Below are positions 18,896 to 27,525 of a stretch of 64,000 nucleotides of DNA, in pieces. The translations under genes and the position numbers were made by a program. This DNA is from Roseivirga sp. Lineage in GTDB: Bacteria > Bacteroidota > Bacteroidia > Cytophagales > Cyclobacteriaceae. Numbering within the stretch: the first letter of the stretch is position 1; every line of letters starts with the position of its first letter. Below the pieces are notes generated by a model. It was not told the origin of the DNA. It saw only the letters and a program-made list of their open reading frames with translations, and ran no database searches. The stretch spans positions 38,722 to 102,721 of the forward strand of contig JAAWWF010000019.1 of assembly GCA_021404565.1 (NCBI GenBank), written 5' to 3'.

Positions 18896-20805
18896 TTAAA
18901 AGTACCTACCTGGGGCTGTGAGACAAAGAAGTCATTGAATCGAAAGCCTGAACTTCCGGATAAGTCCAGGTCAACAGCATCAATACCTATAGGAACATCA
19001 GGGTAGTAGGCCAGTCGAATTTCCACAGCATTAAATGTGAGGTTGTCATTTCGTATTCTGAAACCGATACCAAAGCCGGTCTGGCTTTTTTCCTTGAAGA
19101 TATCCCGTTCACCATTATTGATTTTACCGATATCTGCAAAGCCGAAAACCGCCAGTCGGAAGTCCAGTAATTGCAAGGGGGTGAATGAGACAGTTTCAAT
19201 ATTGAGCAGCAACCGTTGCGTACCTCTGAGGGTATGGCTATCCAGTCCACGGATGCCATTTCGGCTTCGGATATCAATGAATTCACTGTCAAAACGATTG
19301 AAACCTTTGGTATAGTTGAAGGTGATGAACTGACGAAACTTCCATTGATTCAGATCAATCAAATTACTGATATATCTAAAATCTGCCCTGAACACTCCTT
19401 GTTCTGTTTTGCTATTGTATTTGAAGCCCTCTACAGTGAAGCCGGTAAAGAAGTAGCCCAAAAGACCGATATAACCTCCCCGGCTAATCCTTGCCCCGAG
19501 GTAGGTGCGGTCGTAAAACTCACCCCACTCGTGTCCGGCAAGCACCTCTGCAGACATGCCATACGGAATATCTTCTGTACGGCCATATCCAAAAATGAGC
19601 TGATCTTTAAAGTAGCGTCTCTGTGAAAAACCAATACCCCCAATGGCGCGAAAACGATTGTGAAAGGCCTGATTTTCTTCTTTCAATACGGTAGGTCTTC
19701 TCAAAAAATCAATATTGGATAGTCTGCCTGATACGATGAGTCTGGTTCTGTCTCTTAATAGGGGATCTTTCATGCGTAGGGGGAAGGCCCTTGCTACCCA
19801 TGCGTCCTGATAATCGAATTGCTGCGTTACAAATACTTCGTCAAAATCGAGATCAGAGATAATGTCTTCCAACCTCCTTTCCCGGAGAGTTTGCTGACTC
19901 CATTCTATTCCACCAGCATACTTTATGGCAGGAGTGACAAAATCTCTTTTAATTTGAAGACTTGTAATATCGAGGTTTTCAGTATCCGCATACCTTACCT
20001 CCAGAGAAGTGAAAGTTCGTTTGATATTGGGGACCCTGTACCGGAACTGGTAGCTGAATTTTTGCTCTGCTCCATTGTCTACTGCAAATCTATTATCTAC
20101 TTCATGTCCTGAACCGAAAATGTTCTTGTGATTAACCCTCAGTACACCCGAATCAAAGTCACGGGCCTCAAGGTCGAATGAGAGAGAGACTACATCTTTC
20201 GTTAATATTTCAAGGTCGACAATGTCGGGGTTTCCCGGCCGGGGAATCACGGTAATTCTGGAGTCGCGTATATAAGGGAGCTCTCTTAAAATACGTTCGT
20301 TATCTGCCAAAAGGGCCGCATTGACTGTGTCTCCCGGTTCAAAAAGCAGGTTATTCCTAATGACCCGGTCCCTGGTTTTAAAGTTAACCGTATTACCCAG
20401 CTTCTGCACCACAGATTCCGGACGTTTGTTCAGGTCGTCCATACGTGTGCCCAGGGCCTCCAGTTTGATGAGCGAGATGTTGCCGATGGTTTTTCCCTGG
20501 TGGGAAAGAAAAGGGTTCTCACTTTTCACAAACTGAGTGGTGTCGAGCTTGAAATCATCTGAGGGTAATGAAAATAAGAAGTCGAAGAGCTGTTTTGTGA
20601 AGCGCCTCTGGTACCAGCGATCTTTCAGGCGATGATAAAAATTGGATTTTACCTTGTAGAAAACCGTGTCTGGCAGAATGAGTACCGTGTCTTTATCAAA
20701 GCGCAGGGTTACATCCTTCAGAATGAGAGAGGTATGCTTGGCGATCTTCAGCGTATCATACTCCACCTTTGGCTTTTGGGCAAAAGATTTTGTGTTGAGG
20801 CACAT
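18892..20805 (-). CDS. Omp85/BamA-like outer membrane protein with POTRA domain
   Basis: From the first canonical start (ATG, 20805) the product is 637 residues. Residues about 120-210 resemble POTRA repeats (NNLLFEPGDTVNAALLADNERILRELPYIRDSR is the diagnostic pattern, followed by a VDLEILTKD strand). The rest is a 16-strand-type barrel with DLSFDLEAR, FGSGHEV and alternating aromatic strands, ending in QVGTFN. The methionine at 20805 lies inside a hydrophobic signal-like stretch: codons upstream remain open and encode FHIVLLLA before it and KSFAQ after it, but with no ATG, GTG or TTG. An ATT at 20869-20871, 24 bases after gpsA, would give a normal signal peptide. The gene ends an operon with the acyltransferase and gpsA and probably has a role in outer membrane biogenesis. 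Confidence 0.85.
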   Translation of the reverse strand: MCLNTKSFAQKPKVEYDTLKIAKHTSLILKDVTLRFDKDTVLILPDTVFYKVKSNFYHRLKDRWYQRRFTKQLFDFLFSLPSDDFKLDTTQFVKSENPFLSHQGKTIGNISLIKLEALGTRMDDLNKRPESVVQKLGNTVNFKTRDRVIRNNLLFEPGDTVNAALLADNERILRELPYIRDSRITVIPRPGNPDIVDLEILTKDVVSLSFDLEARDFDSGVLRVNHKNIFGSGHEVDNRFAVDNGAEQKFSYQFRYRVPNIKRTFTSLEVRYADTENLDITSLQIKRDFVTPAIKYAGGIEWSQQTLRERRLEDIISDLDFDEVFVTQQFDYQDAWVARAFPLRMKDPLLRDRTRLIVSGRLSNIDFLRRPTVLKEENQAFHNRFRAIGGIGFSQRRYFKDQLIFGYGRTEDIPYGMSAEVLAGHEWGEFYDRTYLGARISRGGYIGLLGYFFTGFTVEGFKYNSKTEQGVFRADFRYISNLIDLNQWKFRQFITFNYTKGFNRFDSEFIDIRSRNGIRGLDSHTLRGTQRLLLNIETVSFTPLQLLDFRLAVFGFADIGKINNGERDIFKEKSQTGFGIGFRIRNDNLTFNAVEIRLAYYPDVPIGIDAVDLDLSGSSGFRFNDFFVSQPQVGTFN

Positions 20806-20894
20806 AAGGGCCAGTAAAAGGACAATATGAAATAGGCTCCTTTTGATAAATAAATAGTTGGTACTGTGAATAAGTAAGAGATATGCTGTCTGAT

Positions 20895-21929
20895 TTACAA
20901 GAAATCGATGTCTATATTACCGGGATATCTCATTAAATATGTAACGCCTTCTGTGGGTGACATATTCTGGAAAAGAATTTTGTGAAGGGTTTCTGTAATC
21001 AGTGGCTTGATGCGTTGGCTATCCGCCAGCTGTTTTATGATACGAATGGTGTTGATTCCCTCCGCTGTTTCGTCCATCTCTGTAGTCACCTGGTCAAGCG
21101 TTTTTCCCTCGGCAAGCTTATAACCACAGGTGAAGTTACGACTGGTTTCACTGGAGGCGGTAGCTACCAGGTCACCAATGCCGGCCAAACCGATAAAAGA
21201 GGAGATGTCTCCTCCAAGTGCCTGTCCCAGGTATATCATTTCTACCAGGCCGCGGCTTACTAGTAAACCCTTGGCATTTTCGCCAAAACCCAGGCCGGTA
21301 AGGATTCCAGAGGCGATGGCGATTATGTTTTTAAGAATTCCACAAAGCTCGACCCCTGTCAAATCTTTGTTGCCATATACCTGAAAGTTCTCCGAGCGCA
21401 GTAGTTTTTTACCTTCATTCACTACCTCATTAAAGGGTGAGGCAATGACAGTGGCCGCAGGGTGCCCTTTTGACAGTTCTACCGAAAGGTTAGGGCCGGC
21501 CATGCAGCCAACTCTTACTACGACACTTTCTTCACGAATCACCTCGCTCATTGTTTTGATGTATTCGCGGGATATTTTGAAATCAGCCGGCCTTTTGTCT
21601 GGCAGGGTAAGGTCCAGCCCCTTAGTGCCATGAATGAGCATATGGTAAGGGTGCAGATAAGGCGAGAGCTGCTTCATCATTTCCCTGAAATTGGCTGAAG
21701 GTACTATGGGAAAGATAGTATTACATTGAGCAGCTACTTCTTCCAGACTACTTGTAGTTTGTATGTTATCCTCGATCCGCTGTTTTGCCGATTCCCGTGA
21801 GCTTTCTATGGCCCTGGCAGTATCAGGGTTACGGGCATAAAGTAATACATCAGAATTCCTGGCCAATATATTGGCGATGGCTGTGCCGAAGCTTCCGGCT
21901 CCTATAACTCCTACTTTCTGCCTAGACAT
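20895..21929 (-). CDS. gpsA: NAD(P)H-dependent glycerol-3-phosphate dehydrogenase
   Basis: A 344-residue cytoplasmic enzyme that reduces dihydroxyacetone phosphate to sn-glycerol 3-phosphate. The dinucleotide-binding GxGxxG is at residues 10-15 (GAGSFG). The catalytic and substrate region includes the HGTKGLD segment, AGPNLSVELSKGHPAATVIAS, the LCGILKNIIAIASGI lysine segment, and GLAGIGDLVATASS with RNFTCGYKLAEG. Its 5' end overlaps the acyltransferase gene by 8 bases, so glycerol-3-phosphate production is coupled to its first acylation. The Omp85-type gene follows. Confidence 0.95.
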   Translation of the reverse strand: MSRQKVGVIGAGSFGTAIANILARNSDVLLYARNPDTARAIESSRESAKQRIEDNIQTTSSLEEVAAQCNTIFPIVPSANFREMMKQLSPYLHPYHMLIHGTKGLDLTLPDKRPADFKISREYIKTMSEVIREESVVVRVGCMAGPNLSVELSKGHPAATVIASPFNEVVNEGKKLLRSENFQVYGNKDLTGVELCGILKNIIAIASGILTGLGFGENAKGLLVSRGLVEMIYLGQALGGDISSFIGLAGIGDLVATASSETSRNFTCGYKLAEGKTLDQVTTEMDETAEGINTIRIIKQLADSQRIKPLITETLHKILFQNMSPTEGVTYLMRYPGNIDIDFL

Positions 21930-23625
21930 ACTGCTCTAAGTTATAACCTTCCAGTCTGTTGTGATAGTAAAACAAGAGGTTGAGGTCTTGTGTAATGATG
22001 TCCCCGTTCTTGTTCTTGATCAAGGGGCGCTTTGCGTGATACATGCCCACGTTTTTCAGTCCATGGTCAATGATCTTATCCGGATCGCCCATTAGATGAG
22101 GTGAGATGTTCACCTTGCCTTCATTACGCATGTTGTGTACTTTTTTCAGTACCTTTTCAAATGCCTCCTTGAATTCACTATAGTCAATTACCTGTTCTTC
22201 TTCCGGCAGACGAAGCAGATTGTATAAGTCCAGCTTGGTATAGCGCTGTCTGAAGATCTGAAACGCTGTGAAAGCTACCAGGTGACTCGCGAAGATCTTA
22301 TTGATCCGGTGATATTCTTCTACAATACGCTGGCTGAGCATTCTGGTGTATTCATCCTCCCGCTGCTGATTATGAGAGATGATTCGGCCATCCTGTGTGA
22401 AGTATTCCTGGGTGTCAATGTTCCGGCCATGCTTATCGTAACTGTTGCCATCATTATCTACATAATTGCCAAGTACATCCATCGCCTTCCCAATGGAAAC
22501 TGAGATATCAGACCCCTTCGTAAAGAATTTTAGCAAAAAGGCTGAAATTTTGTAGGAGGTAGAGTACTCATCATTCTCAACATAGTAACGCTCTTGCCCT
22601 TTGAGTTTTAGGTATTGCTTGATCAATCCCGGGGCTTCCAGTACGAAGTTGTAGTTAAGGGTTACTGGCACAATGAAAATCTTTTCAAGACCGTCTCGCT
22701 TTCCTTTTTGGTAGTTGACCCGCTGCGCTTCTATGGCTGTGCTCAGCAGCCCCAGTTTAAGTCTTTTTTCAATCTTACCTGAACGTGAGCGCGTACCTCC
22801 GGGGAAAAACAAGCTGTGGCAGCCGCGCTGTATGGCCAGGCTGGAGTAAGCTTTGAGGGTTTCAAGGTATAGCAGGTTCTTTTTTCTTCTGTCAACCCTG
22901 TAAGCACCCAGGCTATTAAGAAAGTAAGCGATTATTTTAATGTTGAAAAGATTCAGTCCGGCACCATAAATAAATGCAGGTAAACCCATGGCATTGATTA
23001 CCCAGCCTATTAGAATGGAATCGAGATTGCTGAAATGGGTAGGAACCATCACGATTGTGCCCTTGCGCGTGAGACTCCTTAAGTGTTCTACCTCACCGGT
23101 AATGTTGATTTTGTCCTGGAGTGTATACTGTGTACTGAAAATCGACCAAAAGCCACGTGCTCTGGAAGCATTAAGCAGCCTGGCAAACCCAAAAGTAACA
23201 AAAGACCGCGTGAAGCGATATCTCGACTTTTTGAAATTACCCGCAATTTCATCTGAGTATCGAAATATGATCTCTTCAAGAATTGATTCGAGGGTTTCAT
23301 CAATTTCTTCCTTGTCTTCGTTATGAGAGATCTCCAGGAGCCTCGATTTTACAGAGGCCAGAAAATCGGCCTCATCTTCGGGATCCACTGCCCATGGGTT
23401 CCTTTTTATCCTGAGCTTTTCTCTGAAAAGCGTGGTTTCTATTTCTTCTATAAGCGCACTGCGGGTAGAAGTTATGCTCTTGATCCGGGCAATACTTTCT
23501 TTGGCCACCTCCTTTACAAACTCTTCCCTGTTTCTACTCAGGGCCACCACCGGCCATTCATCTATGCCTCCTGGTAGCACCTGATCGTACTTCTTCTTTA
23601 CGTAGTCTTGCTCGAGTGGCTTCAT
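21922..23625 (-). CDS. PlsB-type glycerol-3-phosphate / 1-acylglycerol-3-phosphate acyltransferase
   Basis: A 567-residue membrane-associated acyltransferase. The catalytic HX4D motif is at residues 197-202 (HFSNLD), block II with GAYRVDRR at 240-247, and block III FFPGGTRSRSGK at 273-284. These are the sites that bind acyl donor and glycerol phosphate. The extended N-terminal helical region (about 170 residues) and the roughly 250-residue C-terminal part are larger than in PlsC-type enzymes, which together with the adjacent gpsA makes glycerol-3-phosphate acylation the better guess than lysophosphatidate acylation. A perfect -7 element lies 17 bases upstream at 23642-23649. Confidence 0.85.
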   Translation of the reverse strand: MKPLEQDYVKKKYDQVLPGGIDEWPVVALSRNREEFVKEVAKESIARIKSITSTRSALIEEIETTLFREKLRIKRNPWAVDPEDEADFLASVKSRLLEISHNEDKEEIDETLESILEEIIFRYSDEIAGNFKKSRYRFTRSFVTFGFARLLNASRARGFWSIFSTQYTLQDKINITGEVEHLRSLTRKGTIVMVPTHFSNLDSILIGWVINAMGLPAFIYGAGLNLFNIKIIAYFLNSLGAYRVDRRKKNLLYLETLKAYSSLAIQRGCHSLFFPGGTRSRSGKIEKRLKLGLLSTAIEAQRVNYQKGKRDGLEKIFIVPVTLNYNFVLEAPGLIKQYLKLKGQERYYVENDEYSTSYKISAFLLKFFTKGSDISVSIGKAMDVLGNYVDNDGNSYDKHGRNIDTQEYFTQDGRIISHNQQREDEYTRMLSQRIVEEYHRINKIFASHLVAFTAFQIFRQRYTKLDLYNLLRLPEEEQVIDYSEFKEAFEKVLKKVHNMRNEGKVNISPHLMGDPDKIIDHGLKNVGMYHAKRPLIKNKNGDIITQDLNLLFYYHNRLEGYNLEQYV

Positions 23626-23641
23626 CCAAAAATCGTAACCC

Positions 23642-23649
23642 CAAAGATA
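23642..23649 (-). promoter_or_regulatory. Bacteroidota -7 element (TATCTTTG on the minus strand)
   Basis: An exact TAnnTTTG match on the - strand in the 57-base gap between the BioF-like gene and the acyltransferase. It suggests that acyltransferase-gpsA-Omp85 form their own transcription unit. Confidence 0.5.
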
Positions 23650-23682
23650 GATGAAAATTTGTTTAAGGCACCTAAGGTCATG

Positions 23683-24813
23683 TTACGAAAGATAAGTTGT
23701 CAAAGTACTTACCAGTTTGGTTATTTCCTCCTGGCTATTGTAGGTGTGCAGACAGATACGTATCCTTTCTTCAGAGGCTTTTACAGTAGGTGACAGGATG
23801 GGGCGGACATCGAAACCCTGGTCGTACATACTCTGACTCATCTGTTTTATTTTGCTGTTCCCGGGTACTAAAATGGCTTGAATACTGCTGCTACTCTGTA
23901 TTAAAGGTAGTTTTCCATGGGCCAGCGTCTGAAACAGGGCGATACGTGCCTGCAGGTCTTGTTGTAACGACTGATTCTTTTCAAGAAAACGGAAAGCCTG
24001 AGAAATCGATATACACTCAAAGTCGCTGGGAGCAGTTGTGTATATAAACGGGCGAGCAAAATTAATCAGGAACTCCCGCAGGGTCTTACTACCCGAAATA
24101 AAGGCGCCATGAACACCCATTCCTTTGCCAAAAGTATGGATGGCAGCATAAACCTTTTCTCTCAGCCCTAAGGCGTTGACCAGCCCTGCCCCGCCTTTTC
24201 CAAAAGAACCTGTGCTGTGGGCCTCATCCACAACCAGTTTGGCTCCGTATTGCTGTGCCAGCTCGACTAACCTCTCCAGAGGGGCGAAATCACCATCCAT
24301 AGAGTATACAGATTCACAGGCTATATATATGTTTCCCTCTGCTTTTGATAGTTTTTGCTCCAACTGATTGAGGTCGTTGTGTCTGAAAGGAAACTTCCTG
24401 GCAAGGCTCAGACGGCAACCGTCTTTAATACAGGCATGTGAGAGTTCATCGTAGAGGATGGTATCATCTTTTTGAGGTACAGATGAGAAAAATGCCAGGT
24501 TGGCCATGTACCCTGAGCTAAAAAGAAGTCCTGCTTTGGTTTCAAAGATTTGGGTAAGCTCATGCTCTGTTGCCTCCAGAATAGATGAGGTGCCGGTAAG
24601 TAAACGCGATCCTGTAGAGCCATTTTTACTAGAGGCTGATTCAGTATAAGCCTTTAGAATATTGGCTTTGAGTGATTCAGAACGGGCAAGCCCCAGGTAG
24701 TCGTTGGATGAAAAATCGATAAGTTGCGAAGCTGCGAGGTTGATAGAGCGATAACTGTTACTCGCTGATCTTTTGTCGAGTAAATTACTTAACCGGGTTT
24801 CGTTATCTGGCAT
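23683..24813 (-). CDS. bioF: 8-amino-7-oxononanoate synthase-like PLP enzyme (alpha-oxoamine synthase family)
   Basis: A 376-residue fold type I PLP enzyme, the usual length for BioF, which condenses pimeloyl-thioester and L-alanine in biotin synthesis. SSNDYLGLA is at residues 35-43, GSTGSRLLTGTS at 65-76, the PLP-binding DEAHSTGSFGKGG at 196-208, and the Schiff-base lysine is Lys230 in HTFGKGMGVHG. The remaining biotin genes are not in the window, so another alpha-oxoamine synthase substrate cannot be excluded (serine palmitoyltransferase and 2-amino-3-ketobutyrate ligase share the fold). It diverges from the LpxR-like gene across 65 bases. Confidence 0.85.
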   Translation of the reverse strand: MPDNETRLSNLLDKRSASNSYRSINLAASQLIDFSSNDYLGLARSESLKANILKAYTESASSKNGSTGSRLLTGTSSILEATEHELTQIFETKAGLLFSSGYMANLAFFSSVPQKDDTILYDELSHACIKDGCRLSLARKFPFRHNDLNQLEQKLSKAEGNIYIACESVYSMDGDFAPLERLVELAQQYGAKLVVDEAHSTGSFGKGGAGLVNALGLREKVYAAIHTFGKGMGVHGAFISGSKTLREFLINFARPFIYTTAPSDFECISISQAFRFLEKNQSLQQDLQARIALFQTLAHGKLPLIQSSSSIQAILVPGNSKIKQMSQSMYDQGFDVRPILSPTVKASEERIRICLHTYNSQEEITKLVSTLTTYLS

Positions 24814-24878
24814 TTTCTCTATGAAAGGTGGGTAAAATTATAAATTATTAGGACTTTTACGGCCGTCATATAGCCACT

Positions 24879-25847
24879 ATGTTCCGGAGATACTCTTTTT
24901 TCTTTACTCTTTCTTTAGCCATTGTTTCAGCCCTTAGTGCCCAGTCAGACTACTACCATCAGGAGCTGTCTATCACCACGGAAAACGATGTTTACCTCCT
25001 TCAGAATACGGATCGCTACTATTCCAATGGGGCTTTGATTCATTTCAGATTTATTCCCAACAAACCTTCTTTCCTGGGGATCAGGCATCAAGAGGAGACC
25101 AAGCGTATCATCGAACTGGAGCTGTCGCAAAAATTCTTTACACCCAAAGATCTTACACTAACAGACTTTGTGGACTATGACAGGCCGTATGCAGGTTGGC
25201 TGTACACAGGTGTAACTGTTTTAGACTTTCCAAAACCGAACCGGCTATTGTCCTATGGAGTTGAGCTCGGGGTGGTAGGGGATGTTTCCGGGGCCGATGG
25301 TTTCCAGACCTGGTATCATCGTAATTTTGGGTTTCCTGAGCCTCAGGGTTGGGATTTTCAGATCAGAAATGAATTGGTAGTTAACCTCAAGGCCAATTAC
25401 AGCCACCAGTTCCCCCTAGTCAAAAACAGTGTAGACCTGGTAACCTCTACGAGTGTCATGCTCGGTACAGGTTTTATCAATGCCATGCAGCAGGTTGATG
25501 TACGCTTTGGCAAGCTTCAACCCTTAGATGAGTCCGTATTCAAAAATGCTATTATTGGCCGCAGGAGGAATGGTTTTGAAAGGCATGCCTACTTTTTTCT
25601 GGGTTACGGAGCTCAATGGGTCGGCCATAATATTACAGTGCAGGGTAGCCTTTGGAAAGATAACAGTCCACATACAGAAGATATTCACTCAGGTATTCAG
25701 CGATTCAGAGTGGGCTGGGCGGCCAATAGTGTGAATACTACCTTTAAGATGACCTATAATTGGCTAAGCGAAGAGGTGAAAGGCGCCAAGGTACATTCTT
25801 ATATCGGCTTTGAACTTTTACTCCGTTTCAGGTCCGGAAAATTGTGA
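24879..25847 (+). CDS. LpxR-like lipid A 3'-O-deacylase family outer membrane protein
   Basis: A 322-residue protein with signal peptide (residues 1-21, ending SAQ). The family signature TENDVYLLQNTDRYYSNG at about 34-51 includes the catalytic-site Asn36-Asp37 pair, and DRPYAGW follows near residue 100. A histidine in TWYHRNFG and a glutamine and glutamate in the following W-x-x-Q-x-R-N-E stretch agree with the LpxR active site. LpxR enzymes sit in the outer membrane as a 12-strand barrel and remove the 3'-acyloxyacyl group from lipid A. In Bacteroidota the physiological substrate of these homologues has, to my knowledge, not been established. It stands alone on the + strand. Confidence 0.87.
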   Translation: MFRRYSFFFTLSLAIVSALSAQSDYYHQELSITTENDVYLLQNTDRYYSNGALIHFRFIPNKPSFLGIRHQEETKRIIELELSQKFFTPKDLTLTDFVDYDRPYAGWLYTGVTVLDFPKPNRLLSYGVELGVVGDVSGADGFQTWYHRNFGFPEPQGWDFQIRNELVVNLKANYSHQFPLVKNSVDLVTSTSVMLGTGFINAMQQVDVRFGKLQPLDESVFKNAIIGRRRNGFERHAYFFLGYGAQWVGHNITVQGSLWKDNSPHTEDIHSGIQRFRVGWAANSVNTTFKMTYNWLSEEVKGAKVHSYIGFELLLRFRSGKL

Positions 25848-25958
25848 TTCCACAGCTTCAATAGGCTTGCAGGATCTGTCTGACCTCTGTCCCAAATAAG
25901 AATTGATAACCTTTGTCCTTGGGGGTTTACCTGTTATTATTGTAGCTCTTTATTACCA

Positions 25959-26933
25959 ATGCCGCTACGACTTAAAGACATACAGGCGCCCATCGATCCT
26001 GAAATGGGCGAGTTTGAGATTAAGTTCAGATCGTTCATGAAAAGCAAGGTCTTTTTGTTGGACAAGATCATGGACTACATTGTCAAGCGGAAGGGTAAGC
26101 AAATGAGGCCCATGTTTGTTTTTCTTACTGCAGGTGTGGTAGGCACAATCTCTGAGAGGACCTATCGGGGAGCCTCTCTGATCGAGCTGTTGCATACAGC
26201 CTCACTGGTACATGACGATGTGGTGGATGATTCAAACTATCGCAGAAATTTCTTTTCAATCAACGCTCTCTGGAAAAACAAAATTGCCGTTTTGGTTGGA
26301 GATTTTTTACTCTCAAGAGGGCTCCTGTTGTCGGTAGATAATGGGGATTTTGATTTGCTCAAGATTGTGTCTGAGGCTGTGCGTGAGATGAGCGAAGGAG
26401 AGTTGCTGCAAATGGCAAAAGCCCGTAATCTTGATATAACCGAAGAGGTATACTATGATGTAATTCGACAGAAAACCGCCTCCCTGATCGCTTCCTGTTG
26501 TGCGGTAGGTGCCGCAGCATCAGATGCCACGCTGGATGATGTCCAAACAATGAAGGAGTTTGGACTGAATGTAGGTATGGCCTTCCAGATCAAAGATGAT
26601 CTTTTTGATTACGGGGTTGAGGAAATAGGAAAACCTTTGGGGATTGACATCAAGGAGAAAAAGATGACGCTGCCGCTAATCTACGCTCTGCAAAACACCG
26701 ATAGTGGCAACCGAAGACATATCATAAGGCTTATAAAGAATAAAAGTGATCAGCCCCGCAAAGTCAGAGAGGTCATAGATTTTGTCAAATCTTCAGGGGG
26801 AATAGATTATGCCAAAGGGGTCATGGATTCTTATTATCACAAAGCACAGGAAATATTAAATCAATTTCCAGACTCTCCCTACAGGAAATCTCTCGGTGAA
26901 CTCGTCACCTATACAATAGAAAGGACCAAGTAA
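25959..26933 (+). CDS. Polyprenyl diphosphate synthase (trans-isoprenyl family)
   Basis: A 324-residue all-helical enzyme that elongates allylic diphosphates with isopentenyl diphosphate. The first aspartate-rich motif DDVVD is at residues 86-90 and the second is DDLFD in AFQIKDDLFDYG. GKQMRP at 46-51 and the KTASL segment supply the diphosphate-binding lysine and arginine. The length and the residues before the first motif (LLHTAS) suggest a long-chain product such as octaprenyl or heptaprenyl diphosphate for the menaquinone side chain, but chain length cannot be fixed by eye. Its stop lies only 8 bases from the convergent plug-domain lipoprotein gene. Confidence 0.93.
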   Translation: MPLRLKDIQAPIDPEMGEFEIKFRSFMKSKVFLLDKIMDYIVKRKGKQMRPMFVFLTAGVVGTISERTYRGASLIELLHTASLVHDDVVDDSNYRRNFFSINALWKNKIAVLVGDFLLSRGLLLSVDNGDFDLLKIVSEAVREMSEGELLQMAKARNLDITEEVYYDVIRQKTASLIASCCAVGAAASDATLDDVQTMKEFGLNVGMAFQIKDDLFDYGVEEIGKPLGIDIKEKKMTLPLIYALQNTDSGNRRHIIRLIKNKSDQPRKVREVIDFVKSSGGIDYAKGVMDSYYHKAQEILNQFPDSPYRKSLGELVTYTIERTK

Positions 26934-26941
26934 TTTTGTTA

Positions 26942-27376
26942 TCAGCCGGTAGGCCCACCTCTTTTGGCTTTGTAATCTCTTGTTCTGATAATGATTACTC
27001 CGCTGTTGGCATCTTCACCATAAATAGCGCTGCCTGTGGTACCCCTGATTATTCTGATAGATACAATGTTTGAAGGATGTACAAGGTTGTTGGCGTTGTT
27101 ATAATCATTGCCTATTGGCACATTATCCACTACATAAAGTGGCTGAGTATTCAGTACAATACTGGATTGGCCTCTTAAAGATACTACTGCCTGGTTTACA
27201 CCGGCTAAGGTATTACCTCCGGTGACCTGAACTCCCCCCACACTCCTTATAGCTTCTGCGAGTGTAGCATATTGAGAGAAATCTTTGGCCTTTTTGTTAT
27301 AATCGTCAGTACCGGCACAGCTTACAGCCAGGCAGAAAGCAAGACAGATAAGAGAGTTTTTTATGGCTGTATTCAT
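26942..27376 (-). CDS. Stand-alone TonB-receptor plug-domain lipoprotein (copy 1)
   Basis: A 144-residue lipoprotein with lipobox Cys at position 20 (LAVSC). The mature part is a complete plug domain and nothing else: LAEAIRSVGGVQV, SLRGQSSIVLNTQPLYVVDNVPIG, and IRIIRGTTGSAIYGEDANSGVIIIRT. These match the consensus of SusC/TonB-dependent receptor plugs (loop with RG, PLYVVDG, and IYGxxGxNGVIxI). No barrel sequence follows, and the downstream side is the convergent polyprenyl synthase gene. It is a close paralogue of the next gene upstream (27526-27921). It could gate, inhibit or mimic a receptor, but that is inference. Confidence 0.85.
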   Translation of the reverse strand: MNTAIKNSLICLAFCLAVSCAGTDDYNKKAKDFSQYATLAEAIRSVGGVQVTGGNTLAGVNQAVVSLRGQSSIVLNTQPLYVVDNVPIGNDYNNANNLVHPSNIVSIRIIRGTTGSAIYGEDANSGVIIIRTRDYKAKRGGPTG

Positions 27377-27525
27377 AGTCCTTTGATTCTGTTGTACAAC
27401 TAAAGTTAATGTAAATCAGACTCTTACACAATAGGGTGATTCTTAGGGTACCTTGAAAGGCAGCTAATCCATATTATTCGAAATCAACCATTTCAAAGGG
27501 TTTACTAACTGATAGTACGCCTTTG

